A DNA stretch of 64,000 nt from an uncultured Clostridia bacterium (GTDB lineage: Bacteria > Bacillota > Clostridia > TANB77 > CAG-508): NCBI GenBank assembly GCA_934154805.1, contig CAKPGM010000006.1, positions 7,443 through 71,442 on the forward strand. Reading direction: 5' to 3'. This document shows, in pieces, positions 45,958 to 55,318 of this stretch (within the stretch, counting starts at the first letter, position 1; each line of letters starts with the position of its first letter). Made by a program: the position numbers and the translations under genes. Below the pieces are notes generated by a model. It did no database searches. It was not told where the DNA came from and worked only from the letters and a program-made list of their open reading frames with translations.

Positions 45958-48789
45958 ATGAACGATAATATTGTAATTAAAGGTGCAAAAGAACATAATT
46001 TAAAAAACATAGATTTAACAATTCCAAGAAACAAACTTGTAGTATTAACAGGACTTTCGGGTTCGGGAAAATCGTCACTTGCATTTGATACTTTATATGC
46101 AGAAGGACAGAGAAGATATGTAGAAAGTTTATCTTCTTACGCAAGACAATTCTTAGGAATGATGGAAAAACCAGAAGTTGAGTCGATAGAGGGACTATCT
46201 CCTGCAATTTCAATAGACCAAAAAACTACATCAAGAAATCCTCGTTCAACAGTTGGAACTGTAACAGAAATATATGATTATATCCGTTTGTTATATGCAA
46301 GAATTGGAGAGGCATATTGCCCTATTTGTGGTAAAAAAATTGAGAAACAAACAATAGATCAAATAGTAGATAATATATTAGAACTTGAAGAAGGAACAAG
46401 AATTCAAATTTTTGCCCCTGTTGTTCGTGGCAGAAAAGGTGAGTTTGTAAAACAATTAGAAGATTATCAAAAGGTTGGATTTGTAAGAGTTAGAATAGAT
46501 GACCAAATGTACGAGTTTGGAGAAGATGAAATAAGTTTAGACAAAAATAAAAAACATAATGTAGATTTGGTAGTTGATAGATTAATTATAAAACCAGATA
46601 TTCGTTCTCGTTTGACAGAGTCAGTTGAAACAGCGATGCAATATGCAAATAACTTAGTAACAGTAGCTGTTGTTGGACAAGGTGAGAAAAAATATAGTCA
46701 AAACTATGCTTGTACTGACTGTGGAATAAGTTTTGAAGAACTTACTCCTAGAATGTTCTCATTTAATAATCCATATGGAGCTTGTCCAGAGTGTACAGGA
46801 ATCGGCTATTTAATGAGAATAGATGAAGACCTAATTATTCCGGATAAAAACAAAACTTTATATGATGGAGTAAAAGCCTTTGGTGCAAGTACAATGAAAA
46901 AAGGCGACACAATGGCAAAAATGTATTTTGAGAGTGTTGCTAAACATTATAAAGTTAAAATAAAAGATGTTCCAATAAAGAAACTACCAAGGGATTTCTT
47001 GAATAAGATTTTATATGGAACAGGAGATGAAGAAATCAATTTTGAGTATACATCTGCTGCTGGTACAAGAAAATACACAGCACCATTTGAAGGGGTTATT
47101 CCAACACTAGAAAGAAGACATAATGAGACAAAATCTAATGGAATGAGATCTTTTTATGAGATGTATATGAGCGAGTCGCCTTGTCTTGCTTGTCATGGAG
47201 CTAGATTAAGAAAAGAAAGCTTATCTGTAAGAGTTGGCGATAAAAACATAAATGAGCTAACAGACATGTCAATAGATAAAATAAAAGATTATCTAAACTC
47301 ACTAGAATTATCAGAGAAAAATGCAATGATAGCTGAACAAATTATGCAAGAGTTGAATAAAAGATTACAGTTCTTAATAGATGTTGGATTAGATTATTTA
47401 ACTTTATCAAGACCAGCAGGAAGTTTGTCAGGAGGAGAGGCGCAAAGAATTAGGCTTGCAACACAAATTGGAGCAGGACTTACAGGAGTGCTATATATTT
47501 TAGACGAACCAAGCATAGGACTTCATCAAAGAGATAATGATAAATTAATTGCAACTCTTAAAAAACTTAGAGATCTAGGAAACTCTGTTATAGTTGTAGA
47601 ACACGATGAAGATACAATGTATGCAGCAGACCAAATTATAGATATAGGACCAGGTGCAGGAGTTCATGGTGGTTATGTGATGGCACAAGGAAATGTAGAA
47701 GAGGTTAAGAACTCTCCAAATTCGATAACAGGAGATTACTTAAGTGGAAGAAAACAAATTCTAGTTCCAAAACATAGAAGAAAATCTAATGGAAAATCTA
47801 TAGAAATAGTGGGAGCAGAAGAACACAATCTAAAAAATATAACAGTTAAATTCCCATTAGGTCAATTTACTTGTGTAACAGGCGTTTCAGGTTCAGGTAA
47901 GTCAACTTTAGTAAATGAAATTTTGTATAAAACTATAGCAAGAGATTTAAATGGCTCAAATGAAAAGCCAGGAAAATGTAAAGAAGTAAAAGGCTTGCAA
48001 AACATAGACAAAATAGTAAACATAGACCAATCACCAATAGGGAAAACTCCTCGTTCGAATCCTGCAACTTATACAGGAGTATTCGACTTAATTAGAGATA
48101 TATTTGCAGAGATGAATGAGTCGAAATTAAGAGGATATGATAAAGGAAGATTTAGCTTTAATGTTCCAGGTGGAAGATGTGAAGCTTGTAATGGAGATGG
48201 CGTTCTAAAAATAGAAATGCACTTTTTATCAGACATATATGTTCCTTGTGAAGTTTGCCATGGAAAGAGATATAACAAAGAAACTCTAGAAATAAAATAT
48301 AAAGGAAAATCTATTGCAGATGTATTAGATATGACAGTTGAAGAAGCTTTAACATTCTTTGACAAGATTCCTAGAATCAAATCTAAGATACAGACATTAT
48401 ATGATGTTGGACTTGGATATATCAAATTAGGACAACCTTCTACTACGCTATCAGGAGGAGAAGCACAAAGAGTAAAACTTGCAACAGAGCTTTCTAAAAA
48501 AGCAACAGGAAAAACACTTTATATTTTAGACGAGCCTACAACAGGACTTCACATAGCGGATGTTCATAAATTAGTAGATATATTGCAAAGATTAGTTGAT
48601 ACAGGAAACTCTGTTATAGTAATAGAACATAATTTAGATTTAATCAAAACTTGTGACTATATCATAGATTTAGGACCAGAAGGTGGAGAAAAAGGTGGAG
48701 AGATACTTTGTGTCGGAACACCTGAACAGATAGTAAAAAATGAGAAGAGCTATACGGGAAAATTCTTAAAAAAATATTTAGAAAGATAA
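45958..48789 (+). CDS. uvrA: Excinuclease ABC subunit A
   Basis: A 943-residue DNA damage sensor of nucleotide excision repair. Two ABC ATPase modules (GLSGSGKSS near residue 32 and GVSGSGKST near 645), signatures LSGGEAQR twice, and zinc modules CPICGKK, CTDC...CPEC and CEAC...CEVC are all present. ATG 45958 follows AAAGAAGGAT; the longer frame is unsupported. uvrB is not in the window. Confidence 0.98.
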   Translation: MNDNIVIKGAKEHNLKNIDLTIPRNKLVVLTGLSGSGKSSLAFDTLYAEGQRRYVESLSSYARQFLGMMEKPEVESIEGLSPAISIDQKTTSRNPRSTVGTVTEIYDYIRLLYARIGEAYCPICGKKIEKQTIDQIVDNILELEEGTRIQIFAPVVRGRKGEFVKQLEDYQKVGFVRVRIDDQMYEFGEDEISLDKNKKHNVDLVVDRLIIKPDIRSRLTESVETAMQYANNLVTVAVVGQGEKKYSQNYACTDCGISFEELTPRMFSFNNPYGACPECTGIGYLMRIDEDLIIPDKNKTLYDGVKAFGASTMKKGDTMAKMYFESVAKHYKVKIKDVPIKKLPRDFLNKILYGTGDEEINFEYTSAAGTRKYTAPFEGVIPTLERRHNETKSNGMRSFYEMYMSESPCLACHGARLRKESLSVRVGDKNINELTDMSIDKIKDYLNSLELSEKNAMIAEQIMQELNKRLQFLIDVGLDYLTLSRPAGSLSGGEAQRIRLATQIGAGLTGVLYILDEPSIGLHQRDNDKLIATLKKLRDLGNSVIVVEHDEDTMYAADQIIDIGPGAGVHGGYVMAQGNVEEVKNSPNSITGDYLSGRKQILVPKHRRKSNGKSIEIVGAEEHNLKNITVKFPLGQFTCVTGVSGSGKSTLVNEILYKTIARDLNGSNEKPGKCKEVKGLQNIDKIVNIDQSPIGKTPRSNPATYTGVFDLIRDIFAEMNESKLRGYDKGRFSFNVPGGRCEACNGDGVLKIEMHFLSDIYVPCEVCHGKRYNKETLEIKYKGKSIADVLDMTVEEALTFFDKIPRIKSKIQTLYDVGLGYIKLGQPSTTLSGGEAQRVKLATELSKKATGKTLYILDEPTTGLHIADVHKLVDILQRLVDTGNSVIVIEHNLDLIKTCDYIIDLGPEGGEKGGEILCVGTPEQIVKNEKSYTGKFLKKYLER

Positions 48790-48797
48790 GACAAAAA

Positions 48798-48833
48798 TAA
48801 AAGTTGGAAATCAAAATCCAACTTTTAATTTTT
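48798..48833 (+). terminator. Terminator of uvrA
   Basis: AAAAGTTGGA and TCCAACTTTT form a 10-base stem followed by AATTTTT. Confidence 0.88.
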
Positions 48834-49042
48834 GTAAATGAGAAGAGATGAAAGTAAAAAAAGAATGTTTATACAGCAAAAAGAGTTGAAAATACAAGCA
48901 ATATATGATATTATATTATGTATACAAAATAGCAACACGGCGAAAGGTTATAGAATAATAATCTTCAATAACCTTTAAACAATTTAAGGGGGAATGTACA
49001 TCTAGATTAAATACATCACAAATTATTTAAAGGAGGTATATT

Positions 49043-50938
49043 GTGCTTAAATATTCTAAAAGTGTTGTACGGCTCTTAAAAAGAGCAAAAGACATAACTC
49101 AGGAATATGAACAGGAAAAGATCTTTGACTTGTGTGTTATCCTGGCGGGATTAGAAGAGAAATCTTTTAACAGAGTAATAAGCTTAGCAACTAATACATC
49201 TGTTGAAGAATTCAAGGGCTATATCGTTAATTTTCTTAATACGTATGGTCTGACATCTTGTAGCGGAGAGGAAGAAAGCAAAGAAAATAGAGAAGTCAAA
49301 AGAGAATTTTGTGAACTCCTGAATGCTAGTGGTATAAGTTCTTTAAAAACAGAGGACTTCTGTGAAGAGCTTATGGAGACTCTGAACTATGCAGGGTATA
49401 TAGCAGAAGAAGAACAGCGAGAAGAGATAACACTCTTTGATGTTGTGTATGCTGTTATAGTCCAACTAGATCACCAAAGTAGAAAGGTATTTGACTATTC
49501 TCAGACAAGCATTGACAGAGTAAAAGAACTTTGTACGGAAACAAACGCAACATTGCCCAAAAACATTCAAGGATTTGCTAAGATTTTGAATCAAGATTTT
49601 AGCAAAAAGCAAAAATGTGCCATTTTGGGCAGAGATGAGGAAGTTAAACAAATCTGGAAAACTCTTCTAAAGAGAACTAAAAGAAATGTTATTCTCATCG
49701 GAGAGCCTGGAGTCGGGAAATCTTCTATCGTGTATAAGCTCACTTCGGATATTGTATCAGGCAATTGTCCGGAAGAATTCAAAGACTTTATTGTTGTATC
49801 TCTGGATGTCAATTCTCTTATTGCGGGAACAAAATATAGAGGAGAGGCAGAAGAACGGTTTAAGGCAATCATTGAGTATGTAGAACAGAATGAAAACCTT
49901 ATTCTGTTCGTTGATGAAATTCATATGATTGTTGGAGCTGGAGAAACCAGAGAAGGCAATCAGGATTTCTCTAATGCGCTTAAGCCACTGTTGGCTGGAA
50001 ACGGCTCTAGAGTAATAGGCGCAACAACACGCGAAGAATATGAGCGTACTTTTGGAAGAGAGGGAGCTTTAAGAAGAAGATTTCATACCATTACTGTACA
50101 GGAACCTACAACTGAAGAAGTTTATCCTATGCTTAAGGAATCTATTAAGCAATTGGAGAAGTTCCATGGAGTAAGTATTTCCAGAAAAATGGTGGACTTC
50201 ATTATTCTAAATTCTTCCTGTTTCAATTACAACATTGCAAATCCAGACAGAACGAAAGATCTGATCGATTTGTCTATGGCAACAGCCAAGATGGAAGGAA
50301 AAGATCGAGTAACAAGAGCAATGGTGCTTAAAAATTTTGAAGGAAACTTCAAGAAATTTAGGCGTATGAGTGAAAGCCAGATTAGATCTACTGCTTACCA
50401 CGAAATGGGGCACTATCTAGTATGGAGATTTTCAGATCAGTTGTCTGACAGAAAAGTAGTTGCAGTATCTATCATCCCGACAGATTATTATATGGGAGTA
50501 AATGTATTTGATGTCACTGATAATATCAATTCTGGTGATATGCAGTACTTTATTGACAGAATTGCAATGGACTTAGCTGGCAGAGTTGGCGAGAAGTTCT
50601 ATACGGATACTTTTTCCGCAGGAGCATCATCTGACCTGCAAAAAGCTACCAAATTAGCATACAATGTAGTTGCTAAATATGGTATGGCTGATAAGTTCGG
50701 AAAAAATCGGATTTACCTTCAAGACGCAAACTATCAAATGCAAACAAATGAAACTATCAACTCTATAAATAGAGAAATTGATAAGATCATTCGGAAAGCA
50801 TATGATAGGGCAGAACAGATTTTGAAAAGACATCGGGAGTTGCTGGATAAGCTGGTCGATATCATTTCTACTCAAGGAATAATGAACGAGAAAGAATTGG
50901 AGGCTGTTGTAAACAACTATAAAGAAATAAAAGCATAA
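49043..50938 (+). CDS. Hybrid protease: Clp-type AAA+ ATPase fused to FtsH-type M41 peptidase
   Basis: A 631-residue soluble protein starting at GTG 49043 with AAAGGAGG. A helical N-terminal domain (about 1-180) precedes a ClpA/ClpB D1-like AAA+ module: GEPGVGKSS (about 220), LFVDEIHMIVGAG, GATTREEYERTF and arginine finger REGALRRRF. An M41 peptidase domain with HEMGH (about 453-457) and DLAGRVGEKFY follows. No membrane helix is present, unlike FtsH. Codon use is foreign-like, with several CGG Arg codons. It has its own leader with the hairpin AAAGGTTAT/ATAACCTTT. Confidence 0.85.
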   Translation: MLKYSKSVVRLLKRAKDITQEYEQEKIFDLCVILAGLEEKSFNRVISLATNTSVEEFKGYIVNFLNTYGLTSCSGEEESKENREVKREFCELLNASGISSLKTEDFCEELMETLNYAGYIAEEEQREEITLFDVVYAVIVQLDHQSRKVFDYSQTSIDRVKELCTETNATLPKNIQGFAKILNQDFSKKQKCAILGRDEEVKQIWKTLLKRTKRNVILIGEPGVGKSSIVYKLTSDIVSGNCPEEFKDFIVVSLDVNSLIAGTKYRGEAEERFKAIIEYVEQNENLILFVDEIHMIVGAGETREGNQDFSNALKPLLAGNGSRVIGATTREEYERTFGREGALRRRFHTITVQEPTTEEVYPMLKESIKQLEKFHGVSISRKMVDFIILNSSCFNYNIANPDRTKDLIDLSMATAKMEGKDRVTRAMVLKNFEGNFKKFRRMSESQIRSTAYHEMGHYLVWRFSDQLSDRKVVAVSIIPTDYYMGVNVFDVTDNINSGDMQYFIDRIAMDLAGRVGEKFYTDTFSAGASSDLQKATKLAYNVVAKYGMADKFGKNRIYLQDANYQMQTNETINSINREIDKIIRKAYDRAEQILKRHRELLDKLVDIISTQGIMNEKELEAVVNNYKEIKA

Positions 50939-50947
50939 TACGCCAAA

Positions 50948-50977
50948 GTAGCAGGAGGTGTTCCTCCTGCTACTTTT
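50948..50977 (+). terminator. Terminator of the hybrid protease gene
   Basis: GTAGCAGGAGG and CCTCCTGCTAC form a perfect 11-base stem followed by TTTT. Confidence 0.92.
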
Positions 50978-50988
50978 AGCATTGTGAA

Positions 50989-51022
50989 TACTAAGAGGGA
51001 AAGCTCCCTTAATTAGTATTGG
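50989..51022 (-). terminator. Hairpin after the minus-strand gene at 51042
   Basis: AATACTAA-AGGGA and TCCCT-TTAGTATT can pair just downstream of the minus-strand stop. The T-run is weak. Confidence 0.5.
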
Positions 51023-51041
51023 GGTCTGCCCTAGAACGAAA

Positions 51042-51326
51042 CTAGAACAGGAGGCGGTTGGCCTCAATCAGCTTGTCGATGGCGCTAAGTGCCTCTTCAT
51101 GGATGAAAAGCTTTTCTGCCTCAGGCTTGAAACCGCTGAGCATAGTAGAAAATACTTCACACCGATACTTGAGATCGGCAATGAGAGCATTACCATGCAC
51201 AAAAGCCATGTTGCAGGACTCTAAGTCCTTCATGAAGAAGTTGCCGTTGCTTACGGTGATGTAAATGCCCGAAGTTTCTTCTGGCTCGTTGCTTACCTCT
51301 TCCCAGTTCCTGTTAGGACTTAACAT
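51042..51326 (-). CDS. Hypothetical protein, GC-richer (cassette-like)
   Basis: A 94-residue acidic protein (MLSPNRNWEEVSNEPEETSG ... LIEANRLLF). It has no known domain, signal peptide or membrane helix. It is the most GC-rich gene in the window and uses CGG for Arg. The promoter on the minus strand is TTGACT, 17 bases, TATAAT (about 51386-51358). It lies convergent to the hybrid protease gene. Confidence 0.65.
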   Translation of the reverse strand: MLSPNRNWEEVSNEPEETSGIYITVSNGNFFMKDLESCNMAFVHGNALIADLKYRCEVFSTMLSGFKPEAEKLFIHEEALSAIDKLIEANRLLF

Positions 51327-51524
51327 ATGGATTCCCCTTTCAAAAGATGTAATACTTATATTATACTACAAAAGTGGTCAAAAGTCAAAAAAAGCTTGAT
51401 AAATACGCATATTATAAATATATAACAAAATGAATTTGATTAAAATAAAAAAACAAGTAATTGGTTGAAAATTACTTGCTCTTGTGATATAAATAATATC
51501 AGTAAATATAAAGAGGTAGAATAT

Positions 51525-52139
51525 ATGGATAAATTAATAAAATGGGCTATGGAGATACAAAGTCTAGCTCAAAATGGATTAGCCTATACTGACAATGTAT
51601 ATGATATAGAAAGATATGAGCAATTAAGAGAAATATCTGCTGAAATGATAAGTGAAAAAAATGATATAAGTTTAGAGAAAGTAAAAAACTTATTTTGCAA
51701 TGAAGAAGGATATCAAACTCCAAAAATAGACACAAGAGCAGCAATTTTTAAAGAAGATAAAATATTGTTAGTACACGAAAGCAATGGAACTTGGGCTTTG
51801 CCAGGTGGATGGTGCGATGTGTTAGAAAGTGTGAAGTCGAATACTATAAAAGAGGCTAAAGAAGAAACTGGATTAGATGTACAAGCAGTTAAAGTAATCT
51901 CTATTCAAGATAGAAACAAACATAATAAACCAATATATGCCTACGGGATATGCAAAGTGTTTGTATTATGTGATATAATCGGTGGAGAATTTATAGATAA
52001 TATCGAAACTACAGAAACCAAATATTTCTCGCTTGAAGACTTACCTACAAATTTGGCAGAAGAAAAAACAAACAGAGAGCAAATAGAAATGTGTTTTAAG
52101 GCATATAACGATAAAAACTGGCAGACACAATTTGATTAA
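51525..52139 (+). CDS. NUDIX hydrolase with N-terminal helical domain
   Basis: A 204-residue protein. An N-terminal helical domain (IKWAMEIQSLAQNGLAYT, NUDIX hydrolase N family) is followed by a NUDIX domain: GGWCDVLESVKSNTIKEAKEETGLD carries GX5EX7REUXEEXGU with Lys at the usual Arg. Similar proteins act on ADP-ribose or other nucleoside diphosphates. ATG 51525 follows AAGAGGTAG. Confidence 0.9.
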   Translation: MDKLIKWAMEIQSLAQNGLAYTDNVYDIERYEQLREISAEMISEKNDISLEKVKNLFCNEEGYQTPKIDTRAAIFKEDKILLVHESNGTWALPGGWCDVLESVKSNTIKEAKEETGLDVQAVKVISIQDRNKHNKPIYAYGICKVFVLCDIIGGEFIDNIETTETKYFSLEDLPTNLAEEKTNREQIEMCFKAYNDKNWQTQFD

Positions 52140-52174
52140 AATATTATAAAAATTATAAATAAAGGAGAAAAACT

Positions 52175-52825
52175 ATGAATGATGAATTTGGAAAAAACAA
52201 TAATAACGAGGACTTAGATAGTGCACTAGGATGGGATGCAATAACAAATGAATATGATAGAGTATATCCAGGACAAACTGATCCTAAACATTATGCTCCA
52301 CTAATAAGTTGGAAACTAGGAGGAAAAGATCCTCTTCAAGGGATAAGCGTATATGATGGAGGAGAGTATTGGCATTTTGCTTCATATGGTCTAACTGAGT
52401 TATATGAGAAAAGAAGTCGAAATAAAGAAATAAGTGGATTTGGAATGGAGTTTACATTCAAACTAAAAAAAGATAATTATGAAGATGAAGAAGCTGAAAT
52501 AAAATGTATTTGTAACATATTACAATTTATTGCAAGATTAACATTTACGAAAAAAGAAATATTTAAACCTTATGAGTACCTATATACAGGACAAACAGAA
52601 GGAATTGACGTGAGAATGAAATCTAATATAACTGGGTTTATAACAATTCCAGATACTGATTTTAAGACAATAGATACTCCTAATGGAAGAGTTGAATTTG
52701 TTGAGTTTGTTGGAGTAACAAACAATGAACTACTAGCACTTAAAAATTCAGAAATGGACGTTAAAACATTATACAATAAACTTGGTAGTGATGTAACTGA
52801 TTATAATAGAAAGTCAGTGGTATAA
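52175..52825 (+). CDS. Suppressor-of-fused (SUFU) domain protein
   Basis: A 216-residue soluble protein with the SUFU pattern HYAPLISWKLGGKDPLQGISVYDGG and YWHFASYGLTELYEK. Bacterial SUFU proteins are frequently immunity proteins of polymorphic toxins, but no toxin gene is adjacent. The RBS AAAGGAGAA precedes the ATG, 35 bases after the NUDIX gene. Confidence 0.88.
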   Translation: MNDEFGKNNNNEDLDSALGWDAITNEYDRVYPGQTDPKHYAPLISWKLGGKDPLQGISVYDGGEYWHFASYGLTELYEKRSRNKEISGFGMEFTFKLKKDNYEDEEAEIKCICNILQFIARLTFTKKEIFKPYEYLYTGQTEGIDVRMKSNITGFITIPDTDFKTIDTPNGRVEFVEFVGVTNNELLALKNSEMDVKTLYNKLGSDVTDYNRKSVV

Positions 52826-52879
52826 TATATCTCTGAATATTACAAGAAATACTAATCATTAATACATAAGAGGCAAGAA

Positions 52880-53524
52880 ATGAAAGAAAAAATAAAAGAA
52901 TTTATTAATAAAAATTTAAAATGGATTATACTGTTTGTCTGCTTAATTGGCTTTTTAGCATTTGCAGAAGATGTATTCCACAAAGAAATAATGCAAGGAG
53001 ATATAATAGGATACAAACTAGTATCAACATTTTTAATATCGGATTTTGCAACACCAATAGCAAAAGTTATTACTAATTTTGGTGGAGCAATATTCTTAAT
53101 AATAATAACTGTTTTATTGTTTATAGCAATAAAAAATAGAAAAATTGGAGCATCAATTTTTGCAAATTTAGTAATCATTACAGCGCTAAATCAATTAATA
53201 AAGGCAATATTACAAAGACCTCGTCCAGATGAGTTTAGAATAGTTGAGGCAAGTGGTTATAGTTTTCCATCAGGACATTCGATGGTAAGTATGGCCTTCT
53301 ATGGATATTTGATATACTTAATGTACAAACACGTAAAAAACAAATACATCAAATGTATTTCAATAATATTACTTAGTATACTAATTTGTTTAATTGGAAT
53401 AAGTAGAATTTATCTAGGAGTGCATTATACAAGTGATGTTTTAGGAGGCTTTTTAATATCAATATCTTATTTAGTAATATATACAAGCGCGACTAATAAA
53501 TTTTTATTAAAATCAGATAATTAG
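52880..53524 (+). CDS. PAP2-family phosphatase
   Basis: A 214-residue membrane protein with about six helices and the three phosphatase motifs KAILQRPRP, SFPSGHS and RIYLGVHYTSDV. It probably acts on a lipid phosphate such as undecaprenyl diphosphate or phosphatidylglycerol phosphate. The last 28 bases of the gene are repeated at 55270-55297, beyond the prepilin C locus. Confidence 0.9.
   Translation: MKEKIKEFINKNLKWIILFVCLIGFLAFAEDVFHKEIMQGDIIGYKLVSTFLISDFATPIAKVITNFGGAIFLIIITVLLFIAIKNRKIGASIFANLVIITALNQLIKAILQRPRPDEFRIVEASGYSFPSGHSMVSMAFYGYLIYLMYKHVKNKYIKCISIILLSILICLIGISRIYLGVHYTSDVLGGFLISISYLVIYTSATNKFLLKSDN
53497..53524 (+). repeat. Direct repeat, left copy (end of PAP2 gene)
   Basis: A 28-base sequence ending in the PAP2 stop codon (TAAATTTTTATTAAAA, then TCAGATAATTAG) is repeated at 55270-55297 with one mismatch. 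The copies bracket the prepilin C locus like integration or recombination boundaries. Confidence 0.75.
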
Positions 53525-53591
53525 TATCAATTATCTTTGAAAATGTGTTAAACAATGAATTAATGAGAAAAAATAAATATAAATAAAAAAG

Positions 53592-53633
53592 AAATCTAAC
53601 TTTTAGATAAAATCTGTAAAGTTAGATTTTTTT
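53592..53633. terminator. Terminator left of inversion element C
   Basis: AAATCTAACTTT and AAAGTTAGATTT with TTTT on the plus side. On the minus strand it would stop transcription from the outward promoter of element C. Confidence 0.8.
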
Positions 53634-53652
53634 CGTGCAACAACATTTTTTA

Positions 53653-53825
53653 ATTAAATATACAATTTAATAAAATTTTACTTTCTTTATTTATAGCATA
53701 ACTGTAATAAAAAATCAATACTAAAAATAAAAAGAATAAAAGAATGAGAATATTAGAAATAATATATTCGTTAGAGTTGAACGAGATGTAGGCAATTAAG
53801 ATTTTTATTAAATTGTATATTTAAT
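53653..53825. promoter_or_regulatory. Invertible promoter element C (OFF orientation)
   Basis: The left site ATTAAAT-ATACA-ATTTAAT (53653-53671) and right site ATTAAAT-TGTAT-ATTTAAT (53807-53825) are exact inverted copies. The minus-directed promoter is TTGATT (53718-53713), 17 bases, TATAAA (53695-53690). Length and promoter position match elements A and B, although the downstream gene is only distantly related. Confidence 0.83.
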
Positions 53826-53883
53826 AAAAATTTTAATATTAGTTGTTTTACAGCAACAATATACAAAAGGAAAGGGGAAGAAA

Positions 53884-55219
53884 ATGTCAGAAGAAAACGT
53901 TAAAAGATTAGAGGAAACAGAAGAAGGAGGAAAGATAAAAATGAATAGAATGTTAAAAAAACAAAAACGGAATTACTCTAGTAGCTTTGGTTGTAACAAT
54001 AGTAGTACTTTTGATACTAGCAGGAGTGAGTATAAGCCTAGTACTAGACAATAATGGAATAATAAATAGATCGAAAGAGGCAAGAAATAAGTATGGAGAA
54101 GCTAAGGATAATGAACAAAAACAGCTGAATGGAGTATCAGATTGGATAGATAAACAAGTAGGAGGAAATGGTGGAGGCTCGACTATATTGCCAGACGAAA
54201 CAGACGAAACAAAACCTTATTTACCAAGCGGATTCACAAAAGATGAAAATACAAATCTAGATAATGGTTTAGTAATAAGAGATGGTGCTGGTAATGAATA
54301 TGTATGGGTAGAAGTGCCAAAAAATGCAAAAGTAGTGTATAAAACAGCAGGACTAAATATAACTGAGTTTTCAGAAGAAGAGCTTGCTTCAATAAAGGCA
54401 GATTTAATAAATTATGCTAAAGATTACAGAAAAACTGATTGGGATGATACGTGGTATTCAGAATGTGGAATAGCGAATTCAGATATGTATACAGATAAGT
54501 ATAATAAAATGCTAAAAAGTGTATACCAAAATGGAGGATTTTGGATAGGAAGATATGAAATAGGAATAGATGAAAACACAATAAGAAGTTTTGGCTCTGA
54601 TTATTGGATAGAACACTCAACAGAAGGACAAACACCAGTAATAAAGAAAAATAAAATACCATATAATTGGATCAGATGTAGTCAAGCAGAAAGCTTAGCA
54701 GAAACATTTGCACCAAATGGATATACAAGTAGTTTAATGTTTGGATTGCAATGGGATTTAGTATGTAAGCATTTAGAAACAAAAGGAACAAACCCAGGAA
54801 CAACAGCTGATTCGCTACAAAATGCAATAAAGAATGATAGTACTGATTGGGGAAACTATTCTAATGCAGGTTTTGACATAACAAATACAGACGCAATGTA
54901 TTCAGAAAACTATGGGGAAAGTTGGAATAAAGTATCAGAAGTAACAAATAAGAAATATCCAAAGGCATCAAATAAAGAGGTCTTATTAACAACAGGAGCA
55001 GAAGCAAGAAATAGTATGTTAAACATATGCGACATTGCCGGAAATATATATGAGTGGACCTTAGAGAAAAATCCCGATGTTAGTAGTCCTTGTGCTTATA
55101 GGGGTGGAAATTACTACGATGAGGGAGACTCATCTGACGGCCCGGTTTCTAACCGTAGTAGTAACGGCGATCCGACCGTCATCGGTAGCAACAGTGGTGC
55201 GCGTGTTTCACTTTATTAA
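53884..55219 (+). CDS. Prepilin C with lectin-like variable domain, needs +1 shift at CGGA
   Basis: In the start frame (ATG 53884 or, with AAGGAGG, ATG 53941) translation reads MLKKQKRNYSSS and stops at 54052. Reading CGGA 53968-53971 as one Gly gives KKQKG|ITLVALVVTIVVLLILAG, a perfect prepilin signal, and opens the frame to 55219. The mature part has a formylglycine-enzyme/C-type-lectin-like fold (WVEVPKNAKVVY, GGFWIGRYEIG, NICDIAGNIYEWT). It ends with a variable segment RGGNYYDEG...GARVSLY. It is preceded by invertible promoter C. Without recoding this gene would be dead. Confidence 0.75.
55085..55216 (+). other. Candidate DGR variable repeat
   Basis: The last 44 codons are GC-richer than the rest and full of codons such as AGT, GGC, GAT, GTC, ATC, GGT and AGC at positions where AAC/AAT would stand in a template. 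Adenine-directed mutagenesis gives this spectrum. The frame ends in the conserved GxRVxLY of lectin-type DGR targets. No reverse transcriptase or template repeat is in this window. Confidence 0.55.
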
Positions 55220-55269
55220 GGTTATATTACTAATATAAAAAGATTAAAACATATCACAAATGAATTATA

Positions 55270-55297
55270 TAAATTTTTATTAAAACCAGATAATTAG
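55270..55297 (+). repeat. Direct repeat, right copy
   Basis: Copy of the end of the PAP2 gene with one mismatch. It is followed by the hairpin CCAGATAATTA/TAATTATCTGG, which may have been the original PAP2 terminator. Confidence 0.75.
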
Positions 55298-55318
55298 TTG
55301 ATAATTATCTGGTTTTAT
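55282..55318 (+). terminator. Terminator after prepilin C
   Basis: AAAACCAGATAATTA pairs with TAATTATCTGGTTTT. It overlaps the right direct repeat. Confidence 0.8.
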
